Of a stretch of 64,000 nt of DNA, positions 13,295 to 24,902 are shown piece by piece. The notes under the pieces are model-generated. The model saw only the letters and a list, made by a program, of their open reading frames with translations. It was not told the DNA's origin and searched no databases. Numbering within the stretch: the first letter of the stretch is position 1; every line of letters begins with the position of its first letter. The translations under genes were made by a program, and so were the position numbers. The stretch lies in NCBI GenBank assembly GCA_021397835.1, contig JAJFZO010000256.1, forward strand, positions 3,022,501-3,086,500. The letters run 5' to 3'. This DNA is from Moringa oleifera (Eukaryota > Streptophyta > Magnoliopsida > Brassicales > Moringaceae).

Positions 13295-13605
13295 CACAAA
13301 GATATTAATATGTCTAAATTTAACTTTTGATTCAAAACAAATATAAAAAATTAAGGGTATTTTTATAGTTATAATACTTAAAAAATAAATTCAATAAATT
13401 CTACACTTCATTTTAAATTAATAACTCCAATTTGAATAATTTTATATTCAAAAACTATTTTTATGAATATACAGAGTTTTAAAAAAAATATTTTTAGTGC
13501 TTAAAAATTATGAATTTTTTTTGTAATAATAGTTTTAATATTTTTTTCTAAAATTTATTATACAAGATTTCAAATTTGAATATCTTTAATTTTTAATTAT
13601 TTTAT
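13295..13605 (+). repeat. AT-rich family copy, forward orientation
   Basis: The copy contains in order: a TTAAGGGTATTTTTATAGTT-like phrase, a CAATTTGAATAATTTTATAT-like phrase, TTAAAAATTATGAATTTTTT, and TTCAAATTTGAATATCTTTA. The same order of phrases recurs at 20140, 52610 and 53920. Confidence 0.5.
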
Positions 13606-14719
13606 TATAAATTAAATAAAATAAAATAAAATTGAACTAAATTAAACTTCAAAGTTGGAATTAAGATGTTAGTATAATGAAGAGGTTTTCTTTTATGTCG
13701 ACCTTAAATTTTAATTTAAATTATAAAAATTGTTACTTTATAATGTAAACTCTTAGATCTTATATTATTTAAAAATTATAATATTTTATACACGTGAATT
13801 GCATTTAAAATTATAAAAATATATTAAAAAATAGTATCTATACAAACTAAATCAACGTCACGGTGTCCATGAAAAATCCAAAATAATTGCTGAGGATGGA
13901 TTATATGAAGTGAAACTGTTTGGGAGGAAAGAAAATGGAAAAGAAAATCCAAAATCATATGGGTGGTTTTTGTCACAAGATATCATGAATCCCAATGGGC
14001 CAAGAGAGATCAGATCATCCCATGCTTGCAATGATTCCTCTATGCATACATTATGACTCATAGGCTGACCCTCAAACAGGTAAAGATTGAATTTTTTTTT
14101 TCTTTTTTGATTTGGAAATTTTGGGTTTCCAATGAAGATTTGCAATTCAGAAATGCTACTGCATTACGACACTCAGGCCATGATCATCTCCTTCTTCCAT
14201 GCTCTAACTTCAACATCTATGATTCTTTCAAGATATGGGCATATAGAGCCAAACACCCAAATTTTCTTTCCTTTTCTTTTCCTTGAGAAAACATTAACAA
14301 ATTCACAATGATTTTCATTATGCACCAGAATCTTTATTAATTTAAACTGTATTGATTTTTTAATAAAATTTTACTACTTAATAATGTAATGAAATCAACA
14401 ATTTATATTATTTTATTCATTTTTTAATTTAATATTTTAAATTACTAAAATATTTTTACAATTCTGTATTAAAAAGTTCTTCCAATCAAAGAATCTTGGT
14501 CTCTCTCCATTGTAGTCCACTCATGATATTCTTGAATTATTTGAAAGAAATTACTTGACATTTTACTATTAAATGTATACCCATAAGGAATCATAATAAT
14601 TTTTTTAATTGTCATAAAATAAAGAGTAAAAATCCTATAAAATATCGGTATTTATCTTAAATTACTAATCAAATTTTTATATTTAAAAAATAATAAATAT
14701 ATCAATTTGGTCTAAATTG

Positions 14720-15010
14720 AATTTTATCAAAAAATTTAAAAATTGAGAGTGCTCAAATTAAAAATATTATACAATAAATTTTCATAGATGTAAAAAAATA
14801 TTCAAATCACTGTTACAAAAAGTTTCATAATTTTTGAGTAATTATGCTAATTTTTTAAATATTATTAATATGATAAATTTTTAATATTTAAAAAATTATA
14901 AAAAAAATTTGTGACGATAGTTTAAGTATTTCTTTACATTCATGAAAAATTTCAAATCAAAATTCGTTATATGAGATCTTCAATTTGAATATTTTTAATT
15001 TTTAAATTTA
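14720..15010. repeat. inverted pair of AT-rich family fragments
   Basis: A reverse-orientation fragment (AAATTAAAAATATTATACAA, then ATGTAAAAAAATATTCAAAT) is followed by a forward fragment (TTTAAGTATTTCTTTACATT, then TTCAATTTGAATATTTTTAA). Together they make an imperfect foldback. Confidence 0.45.
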
Positions 15011-16400
15011 TCAAAAAATTAAGCTTACAATAAATTGATGAATCAGTTCGATTTATCACTTTTAACATATAAAGATTTGATTAGTAACTTAGGACAAATT
15101 AATTATATTAACTTAAATATCAAATTAATCAATTTGAATTTAAAAATTATAAAAATTAGATGAATTTGGCATCTATTTAATAAATATTCGATCTAAGATT
15201 TTCTAGAAATTAATCATCATTAAAATACTAATTATCTTTTTAAATAGATATGTTTGTCTCATTCTTCTAATAAAAGGTGCAAATTCATTCGACATAAAAC
15301 CGAACCTAACCCAAAAAAAAAAAAGCACTTGGTGTGGAGTGAAGTTCACCCACATTGATGGCTATCAAAGAAACATGGATGCCACACGTCTCTTCATGCC
15401 GTGTTAGAAGAAGCACTAAAAATTTTCTTCACCATTTGCTACCTCTTCCCATAACACATGGTTTTAGATCATTAGTCATTCGCTATCATCTCGCCACTTG
15501 GTACACAAATGAACACAAAAAAATTAAAAAAAAAAACATTTTTGGTAGACTTCACATCCCATTTTGAAAGTTAATTGGATTCTCTTACTATAGTCATCGC
15601 TTTCATGATCTCTAGGTTTAAATTTCTATATGGGTAACACGTTCGTTGTTTTTTTTGGACGAGAGGATCTTAGTTGATAGTAGCATTTGTGCATTAATAA
15701 AGTAGGCTTCTCTATAGTTATCTAATAATCTAATGATGTTTCCAAATTGATCCATCTGAGATATCATTAAGTTGTTTGGCTAAATTGGGCGCATATGACT
15801 TTAGTGATTATCGGCTAAGCTACATATTTGATCCATAATAGTAACCTTTTAGATTAAAAAATTCATTATCAAATGCAACGGTGGATATATTGCTTTAATT
15901 TTTTAAATTTTTTGTGGTACCCACTAAGCTTGCATTGACAAAATGTGTCATCCATTATCTTGAAATTTGTTGAAAATATGTATCTTAATTCAACAAATTT
16001 ATTAGATTTCTATAGTTTAATCAATAATAAAAACTACCCATTTCTTTTTTTATCAAAAATTAAAATACCCATTTCTAAATATTGATTAATAGCTTAAATC
16101 TTTTATCTAGATATCATCTTAATAAATCATAAGAATTTTTTACTAACTTATGTAGAGTTTTATGAAAGAAAGATTAAAAAAATACATTTTTATAATTTTT
16201 ATATTAATATAAAAAATATTAATTAACTTATTTTGTTAAATTGTCTTTATAAGTGTTTTTTTTTTCGAAATTCAATACAATTCTGATGAGTAAAGAATTT
16301 TGATCTGATTAAACAATCATGATGGATTAAACAGTCATGATGATCATGCTCTCTTTTATACAATTTTCATGTTAAATTATATGTTACGAACCTCAAAGAT

Positions 16401-17060
16401 CATTAATTATTAACAGAGAAGCAAACTGGATGTAATTAGGTTTGAATTGGTGACAGAAGTTTCTTGCAGCACAAACAAAAACAAAGCAGAAGTCAGCCAA
16501 AAATCTTACAGGATTCTTTGGCCTGGAAGCAGCTGCATTGTTTCCAGTAGAGGCCAAAAAACAGAAAGCTTGCGGGGTGGCAGGAAAAAGTGAGAATCAA
16601 AATCCAAAAAGATCTTCGATATATGACCAAAGAAACAAACAAAGAAAACGAAAGAAAATGAAAGAAAGAAGCTTAGGGAAGAGATTAACCAAAGAGAAAG
16701 AGTGATATAGATAGACAGATATGGCCATATCCACCCAGAAACAAGTCTTCAAAGCTGACCACCATTTTGGTATCATCACCTTTGCTTTTGTTCCATTTTT
16801 TTGGAATATACGGCAGAGAAGGATATGTAGTGCACCAATGCCTCTTCTTGATACCTATCCATTTCTGTAGATTGGTACCCACAGGGCTACCCTTTGAATT
16901 TTTTGCCTACTTGGTATCATTGTCTCTGAGAATTAATTCGTGCATGATTTCTGATTTTGATGGGTTGTGTGATTTTAGGGTTACATTTGTCGAAGAGGGC
17001 ATGAAGCCGAAAATTATGCATATTAATTCAATCCAATGGATTGATCTTTGAACTCAAGTT
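16401..17060. other. mixed-composition island, no gene assigned
   Basis: About 650 bp of ordinary composition flanked by AT-rich DNA. Overlapping frames of 60-94 codons exist on both strands, none with a known motif. A short imperfect hairpin sits at 16518-16556. It may be a gene relic or a non-coding transcript. Confidence 0.35.
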
Positions 17061-19384
17061 CTATTTTCCTTTATCTTTTTCAGAACATCTAAAAATTAAT
17101 TACTATCAATCTTAATAAATATAGAATATTTGGCTTTCTGGTATTAATCATGCTTAAAATTCATTTTATGTTTACGTAAAATTAATAAGGTAAAAATCAT
17201 ATAAATTTTAATATTTACCTCATCTTATCAATTAAACTTTCATATCTTAAAATAACAAATTGAATCTTGATATATTAATTTAGTTCAAATTAAATGTTAA
17301 TTTAAATAAGTATAAAAAATTAAAGATATTTTTATTATTAAAATATATCAAAAATAATTTAAATAAATTCTTCGCTCTATTTTAAATGCATCTTTTAAAT
17401 TTGAAAAAATTTATAAAAAAATAGAATTTATATTAAGTCAGTCATATTTAGATCAGTCCATTAAAATTAAAAATAGGTTACAATGGACTTGTATTTAGGT
17501 CAATTTGTTAACATCAACAAATAGGTTATATTTGGATCAACTCATTAATGTCAACCAATTTCATATTTATGCCTATCTAATTAAATCATTAATAAGTTTT
17601 ATTTTTGTACGTGTAATTAAATTAGTTGATAATTATTATTTGTGAAATACAAGAAGTTTAAAACTTTTTACAATTAAAGCACTCATATGTTTAAAGAATT
17701 TAAATTTGATGAATAAAAAAATATAAAATAATGTAAGATTAAAAAAAATGATAAAATAGTTAGCAAATATCAACATATGTCGAGTTAGATTTAATGATAT
17801 TAGTGCTCTTAAAGATTTAAAGTTGTATAATCGATATAAGTTTATGTAATTTTTTAATTTAAAAATGTACTTATTTAAATAATAAAATTAAAAATATATA
17901 TGATTGATAAGTGAGTAGGTATTAATTTAGTTGAAATATACTTATTTTATAGTGATGCATCAATTTCTTAAAATTATATTTACTTAATTAAATATAGTTA
18001 CTTGTTTAATATTATGTATAAATAATTTTTTATATTATTTAATTTAAAAATAACAAGTAATATAATTTATAAAATATTAACTTGTATGTATATGAAATAT
18101 AATAAAACTCAGATAAGGCCCATGTAATATCCTTATTAAACATACACAGATATATATATAAATTTACATAAAATTTAAATAAAATTCATTTAAAACTCGA
18201 AAATATCTCATATAAAATCCAAATAAAACCGTTTAAGACAAAAAAAGTAACTCATATAAACTTCAACAAATTAAGCCCATGGATAAGCCATGAGCCATAT
18301 TTTTTCTAAAATAAAGAGACCAACTTGCCTGTTAATTTATAAAATCCGTCGGATAATGGGTTGAGCTAAGCTTAAGTCACAAATTTTGTGCTGAGCTGGC
18401 TTGGCCCGGCCCGTTGCCAAGCTTGATATGAGTATTACACATATTTATAAATAATTTTTAAAATCTCGTGATAAATATTATTATAAAAGTGATTTTAAAA
18501 CAAATAATATTTAGAGATATATGACTCATAACAAAAAAAAAATCATTATCATCCTATTATCATTAAATTGAAAATTCAAATTTAAGAATATGATAATAAA
18601 TTATTCAACTCTAATCTTATATCAATTGAGAATATTTCAACCAGCAAACATATATAAGATTTTGATTTCCCATATATCTTTATATGCATATGAGAGAAAA
18701 TGGTTAATTATTTCACTTTTTTCATAATTAATCTTTATGTGATTCTGCTCTTTTTTTTTCTCATTTAATCTAATTAGTTGATAAGATTACTTGTTTTTTG
18801 ATGTAGCTTGTTCAAATTATTTGTAAATTTATGAAAATGAGTTTGAGAATCTCCAAAAGAGCAAACCTCATGTACATAGAGCCCACAATATCAATAGGAT
18901 TTAGTGTAAGATCTTGGCGTGCCATGCTACAATATCCTACACTTTCTCAGGGTGGCCCTTAGATATTACTCCTTTGCTTTGTTGTGCATTAGATCTTAAT
19001 CATATTTTCATATTTTTTTTCTTTTAGATTATTAATAATTTGTCATTTCATTCCTTTTTTTAGATAACTTAAAAAATAAATAATTAACAATTGCAAAAAA
19101 AAAAAAATTGTTGAAAAATGTTTGCATAGTCTTCTAAAACTAGTTTATAATGAATGACGTAGACTCTACTCATTTCAATTTTTTCTTTTTATTTTCTTTT
19201 TAATTTATATTTTATCATGAAATTTTTATTTAACTTAATTTACTTTCAATCTTTAGATTTTCAAAATACATACATGTCACTTTATAATTTTTTAAAATAA
19301 ATATCATTTAAAATCTTAAATTTTACCCTTTCTTTTCAATCAAAACCTAACTTTTAAAATATATCCAAACAAATTATGATTTAT

Positions 19385-19720
19385 TAATTTTATTTAAATT
19401 AAAATTTGATTCAAAATTATTTAAAAAATTAATGATTTTTTAATTATTAAAATAACTTAAAATTATTCAAATAGATTTTAAACTTTTTATTTCTCAAATT
19501 TAAAATTTTTTTAACTAATCAATTATTTTTTATGAATTTTTTAGATTTTTGATATTATATTTTTTAAAAAAATTTTAGTACTCAAAAACTTTTGAACTTT
19601 TTTAAAATGATAGCTTAAATATTTTATTATATTATTAAAAAATTATAAGTCAAAATTTATTATAAAATATTTTTAACTTAAATATTTTTAATTTTTAAGT
19701 TTTTTAATAGAATTTAATTT
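19385..19720 (+). repeat. AT-rich family copy, forward orientation
   Basis: It shows AAAAAATTAATGATTTTTTA, then CTTAAAATTATTCAAATAGA, AAAATGATAGCTTAAATATT, and a final ACTTAAATATTTTTAATTTT in the same order as the copies at 20140 and 53920. Confidence 0.5.
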
Positions 19721-20139
19721 AGATAGAATTAAAATACTAAGGTTTATTTGAATATTTTTTGAAAATAAATATTTGATTAGAAAGAGAAAAAAAATTAAAG
19801 TTTAAAATAATATTTATATTTTTATTATTATTGTTTCTCGTTGCTTTTTTTAATCTTCAAAATTATTTTATTATTTTTAATTTATTTATATCTTTCAAAT
19901 TTTTAAATAATATATAAAAAATAAATATTTAAATAGCAGGGAAAAGCTATTAAGTGTGTGCACCGGGGTTTTTTTCTTTTTGATATGATAACATTTTCCT
20001 TGAGAATATTAATTCATAATATTATTCAATAAATTCAGTTTTTTTAATAAAACGGAGATATATCAAATTATTTTATATTATTTTTGTATCAAATATTAAA
20101 AAATTTGAACAATTCCCTTGAATTTTTTTATCAATTTTA

Positions 20140-20460
20140 ATTTAATTTAAGTTAGATTTTTAACTTCAATGAATGTAAAAATTAATGGTATTTTTATTAT
20201 TGAAATAATTAAAAATAATTTAAATAATTTATATTTTATTTTAAATTAAATTTTAATTTTGGATAATTTTTCAGTCACAAGCAACTTTTTATAATTTTTG
20301 AAAAACTTTTGATAGCATCAATTTTTTTAAAATATTTTTTTTAATATTCAAAAAATTTTGAAAATTTTTGTGAGAGTAAATTAAGTTATATTTATCAATA
20401 AATTTAAGTAAAAATTTATTTTACAAAAATTTTAATTTGAATAATTTTTTTAAAAAATTA
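20140..20460 (+). repeat. AT-rich family copy, forward orientation
   Basis: One of the clearest copies: AAAAATTAATGGTATTTTTA, TTGAAATAATTAAAAATAAT, ACTTTTGATAGCATCAATTT and TTTTAATTTGAATAATTTTT occur in family order. Confidence 0.55.
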
Positions 20461-20699
20461 AAATTAAAATTAAATTGAATCAAATTAAAAGTTTATATGT
20501 AAAATAATTTTTTTAAAAAATTTACATATGAAAAAACCCAAATAGTTTTATGATTGTTTTTGTATTTGCCCTTTTATATTATATATATATGAAATTATAT
20601 TTTTAAAAAATAAATATAAAAAATTAAATTTTACGTATTTTTTAATTTGAATCTCATCATTTTAATTTTTTTAATTGCGTATTATAAATTTTAATTTAA

Positions 20700-20950
20700 A
20701 TTAACTTAGATTCTATTAAAAAATTTAAAGTTTAAAAATATTTAAATTAAAAATCTTATATAATAAATTTTAACTTTAAATTAACGTGAAAAAAATATCA
20801 AAGTAGCATTATAAAAGTTATTCAAATTCAAATGATAGATTTAAAATTATGTCTAAAATTTATTTGAATCCTATTTTAACAACGAAAATACTATTAATAG
20901 TTTCATAAAATAATTCAAAACAAAATTTAAATTGAATTAGATTAAAACCC
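20700..20950 (-). repeat. AT-rich family copy, reverse orientation
   Basis: Reverse-orientation phrases TATTTAAATTAAAAATCTTA, ATTCAAATGATAGATTTAAA and AACAACGAAAATACTATTAA occur in reversed family order. It lies shortly after a forward copy. Confidence 0.45.
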
Positions 20951-22027
20951 TAAATTTAAAATTTTAAAAATTAAAACAATGAAATTTAAATTAAAAAGCA
21001 TATAAAATTTAATTTTTTTAATAATATACACTATTGAATTAAAGTGACCTCAAACAGAAAATTGTAATTGGATGTATAAGTTAGGCCCAACCATAGAAAA
21101 ATTACAATTGGACTTGAGAATAAGATTGGGTTTCATCTTGTCACCTTTCTACTTTCCTATTCCTATCACTGCATTGTCACTAGATATTTTCTTAAAATTT
21201 TTTAATTTAAACAAAAATTTAATCTCAAGTTCGAGTTTGTGAATGCATTAAGTTAAAAATTTATAGCCTATGGCTTACACCAAAAAATATATAAAAATAA
21301 TTTTGTTTATATTTAATAATATTTAAATCAAAAAATTTTATTTTGCGTTATTAAATAATACACAAGATATATTTTTTTAAATCACGGATATCTTCGTCCA
21401 GATTAATCTTGTCCAAGACTCTGATCATAATTAAAGCTCTTCCTTTTTTTTTTTTGTCAACCTTAGCCACTTGGTTACATAAATCTTATTATTATTTATA
21501 TTTAAAATTGCTCGTCATTAGAATAAATAATATTTACAATATAATATAAATGAAATAAAAGGATATTTATACAAAAAACATTAATAATATAAAACACATA
21601 TAAGCAAGCAAAATTACTCTCAAGAACAAATATGTCGGTCCAAATCAAGGATTCTGAAAACTAAAATTTTATGAATTTCCACTTCAATGAAATCGCAAGT
21701 TCTTCGAAAATGGATCAGATTATCAGATAAAATAGATACAAGTGATCTGCATTTCTGCTATCAAAATGTAATTTCCACGATCAATTTCGACAGACAAGTC
21801 ACTCTGTTTTATTTCAATACATAATCTCAGATGAGCTTCTCCAGGAATGATTGAAATGGAACATGTTCGGAACCAAGGAGAGCTCCAAGACGAGCCATTT
21901 TCTGCTTCTCTTTCAGTTCCTCAACCCATGAGCAATGGGTTGATCCTAGTCCTACATGTTTCTACTTCAATGTCCGATTTTCTGTCTATGCAGTTTGTGA
22001 ATATGAACTACTTACTGGAATTTGGAA

Positions 22028-24708
22028 TCAATCTTCTCCTTCTTCCCTCTCCCTTGGGACGGCTCCAAAGTGATTTATCAAAATGTCTGCAACTAAGGGC
22101 ACCAAGTCCTTGCAGGGGACACCCTTCTTATAAACTTCTCCCAAATGGGAGTCGCTTCCTATTCTGCCTCCCAGAAACACATCTGCCCCTTCACAAGGCT
22201 TCCCGTTCTCATCCCTTGCCATGCACCCCATGAATCCTATGTCAGCAACTTGAACTTGTCCGCAAGTGTTCGGGCATCCTGTCCAGTGCATCCTCACCGG
22301 GCGAGTCACAGACACCAGCCTCTCAACTTCCTCGGTCACCTTCAAGGCTCTAGCTTTCGTTTCGATGATGGCTTGCCCACAAAACTGATTGCCAGTGCAG
22401 GCCACTAGCCCTTTCATGAGCAGAGTCGGCTCCGGTGAGAATCTGTGTTTCAGAAGAGGCTCGTTAAGCAAGGCTTCGATTTTCGAGTTCTCGACGTTGG
22501 GGATTATAATGTTCTGCTCCACAGTCAGCCTGAGCTCCCCTGAGCCATAGGTGTCAGCTAATCGAGCAAGCTCTTCCATGTCATCCGCCTGAAGTCTTCC
22601 AACAGGGACGTGAATACCCACATAGCTGAAACCTTGCTGTTTCTGAGGATGGACACCCAGATAGTCTCTCCTCCCCCATTGTTTTTGAACCAAATCCTCA
22701 GAAGATGCTCTCTCCAGCTCTTCATTACGCATCCTCTTCGCTACTTCTGCTCTGAATCCTTCCACCCCCTGCATCGGTTCAATAAGATTATATAAGCCAG
22801 TAACTCTAAAAACTACTGAGCCTGTAAGCTAACTATTTCATGCTAAATCGACTAGCAATGGCAAACAACAATCAACCTGAAAACGACGAAAGGAAGAGAT
22901 TTACTTACGAGTTCATCGATCAACCACATCATTCTTGTTTTCTGTCTGTTCCCTCTAAAGCCAAGATCCCTGTATGCTTCCAGCACAGCTTTGCAAAGTG
23001 GAATGACATCATCTGCTGGGACCCAGGCATCAAGAGGGATGGCCTCAGCACATCTCTTGGCACTGAAGAACCCACCCACCAGCAAATTGAACCCGAATCT
23101 TCCATCCTTAGTGGCTGGCATGTAAGCAAGATCGTTGATATGGGGATGCTCGTAAAGGTCATGAGAGCCCACTACACAGACGTTCCACTTCCTCGGCCTG
23201 CCCAGATGACAATCACCATTAGTAATTTCTACATTCAGCCGTATCTCCTTATCAGTAAGCATTCAAATGCGAGAAAAATATCGAATTTTTATGATAATTC
23301 ACTAAGCCATCTATCTTCTTTTCTGGGCTAATCTGAATTTCCATTTCTAGTTTCTAAATCGTTCCAAAATCAGAAAATCTCCCCTCCTATTACTTCTAAA
23401 TCCCAAGTTTATCCCTGTTGCTAACTTTGGTTAAATAGATAACTCAGAAGCTTAAGAATCTCTAACATGAGTGATCAAAATCAAAAGAAACTGTAGTTTC
23501 ATCCTGAAACAACAGAGCGAAAGAATCTTACAGATTGCTGATGGCAGGATTGCCACGCGAATTCCCAGTGATGTACTGGGACAACAAGGTTGTATAAGGC
23601 CGTGTATCAACAATCTCATCTGGGTCAATGCCTGCGAGAGGATTACCAACAGGGTTCCTCACATTGTCCATGCCACTCTGCAGGCTCGTCAACCCAACTT
23701 CTGCAAGACCCTCCAGTATTTCAGGCACATCAGGCAGCACCACCCCTCGGATCTGCCAGTTCTGCCTCGTAGTCACATCTGCACATCCATCTTTCCCGTA
23801 TTTCTTTATCACACTAGCTAGGTACCTGGTTTGTGCGCTTGTTGTCACGCCGTTTGGTAGCTTTAGTCTCATCATAAATCTACCATCTGGTCATCACAAT
23901 TACAAGTGAATACCAAAATGAGCAAAAAGTTGATAGCTAACCTATAATGTATTAGATCATAGTAAATGCATAATTAAAGCAAAACCAGACTAATTCTGCA
24001 GAGTTTCTGTAGAGAGACAGTAAAATTGATAAATTCAAGTTCTTTCCATGAAGACTGAATTTTAATCAGCAAGAAGATAAGGGAAGTCCGGTTCCTAAGT
24101 TTGTCATGGATGGACAGAACAGAGCTTATGCCTTCTGAAAGTTTATCTAAATGGCATATGAAATCTAGAATTCTACCTGAATTTTATTGAGAAGTAAAGA
24201 ACACAAGAAACCCAGATAGAAAACATTTCTCCTTACTCAAGATCCAAGGAAACTACGGTGAATCATTAGCAGAAAATACAGAAGAGTCTTAACAAAGATC
24301 AAGCTAATGGAAAGCAATCTAACTTTTCCAGAACTTACACTGATGCTTTCTCCTGTGGAACAAACCAAGCCACTTGAGCCTAACGTCAATGTCATCTTTG
24401 GTAAGCTTAGCTTGTTCAATCTCCTCCATTGACAGCTTAGCAAGTTCCTCAATCCCAGCTTCCATGAAAAGCGTCATTGGTTCCTTCTCAATTTTAACCT
24501 TCTCCTGAGGATTGATACCTTGCCTGAACTTTTCCTTCAACACCCAGTATCCATCTCTCTCCTCCACTCTCGGCTCCAGCCTCTCGGCATCCACCTCCCC
24601 GGCCACAGGCGCCACCGTGGGAGCTGCAAGAACCCATATTTTGGGCCTAGAAGAGGAAGGAGACGGGAATGCTTGTAACCCGAGAAAGCGAACGGAAAGA
24701 GAAGACAT
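22028..24708 (-). CDS. NIR: ferredoxin-nitrite reductase, plastid
   Basis: Four exons on the minus strand: 24708-24339, 23886-23532, 23197-22909 and 22768-22028, with GT-AG borders and consistent phases, giving 584 aa, the usual length for plant NiR. The enzyme reduces nitrite to ammonium in the stroma using six electrons from ferredoxin, with siroheme and a 4Fe-4S cluster. The N-terminus is Ser/Arg/Pro-rich, as expected for a transit peptide. The GLFHRRKHQYGRFMMR region and VTTRQNWQIRG follow. The cluster and siroheme cysteines are in CTGNQFC (Cys462, Cys468) and CPNTC (Cys503, Cys507). The ATG at 24708 has a good context and no competing upstream start. It lies between CYP707A and FUT11-type genes, which is not its Arabidopsis position, so this linkage differs. 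A nitrate-responsive-like element lies upstream at 24877-24902. Confidence 0.97.
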
Positions 24709-24876
24709 GGCAGTCTGCAGCTGTAACCAGAAGCTGAAATCGAATACCCAAAATCTGTCTCCACAATAGGTATGAGTACGATGTAGAGAGAAGTGAAGGA
24801 AGAGACGAGGGAGGACATTTTTGTAATGGAAGAGATGGCGACCCTAGGAGGAGAGGAGAGGTTTTTTTTGGGAGGA

Positions 24877-24902
24877 GGCCTCTTGGGTAGTGTTAAGGGT
24901 CA
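24877..24902 (-). promoter_or_regulatory. nitrate-responsive element (NRE)-like site of the NiR promoter
   Basis: On the minus strand, reading toward the gene, the sequence is TGACCCTT, ten spacer bases, then AAGAGGCC. The NRE known from plant NiR promoters is TGACCCTT-N10-AAGAGTCC, bound by NLP transcription factors. The first half-site is exact, the spacing is exact, and the second half-site differs at one position. It lies about 170-195 bp upstream of the NiR start codon, a plausible promoter distance. The match is seen directly; activity is inferred. Confidence 0.8.

Larger units (their letters stand above)
11061..16400. other. AT-rich intergenic block with small mixed-composition islands
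   Basis: Mostly degenerate AT-rich repeat DNA with a TA run at 11892-11914. Islands of more ordinary composition lie at about 12600-12800, 13855-14290 and 15300-15600. Each has 60-95-codon frames on one or both strands, but none shows a recognisable domain or splice structure. No gene is supported. Confidence 0.6.
17061..21800. other. AT-rich intergenic block upstream of the NiR 3' end
   Basis: About 4.7 kb of AT-rich DNA with several degenerate repeat copies. A short GC-rich phrase (GCTTGGCCCGGCCCGTTGCC at about 18400) resembles fragments often left by dispersed plant elements. No coding region is supported. The last 200-250 bases before 22028 are probably the nitrite reductase 3' UTR. Confidence 0.6.

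Noticed and set aside
16518..16556. Possible miRNA hairpin (TTGGCC arms)
   Set aside because: The stem is only about 11 paired bases with an asymmetric bulge, too short for a plant pre-miRNA, and no known mature miRNA matches.
18390..18425. GC-rich phrase suggestive of a transposon end
   Set aside because: Too short, with no paired terminus or target-site duplication visible; cannot be assigned to a class.
21847..23909. Several plus-strand frames of 60-163 codons
   Set aside because: They lie antisense to nitrite reductase exons and introns and have no family resemblance; they are shadows of the GC-richer coding DNA.
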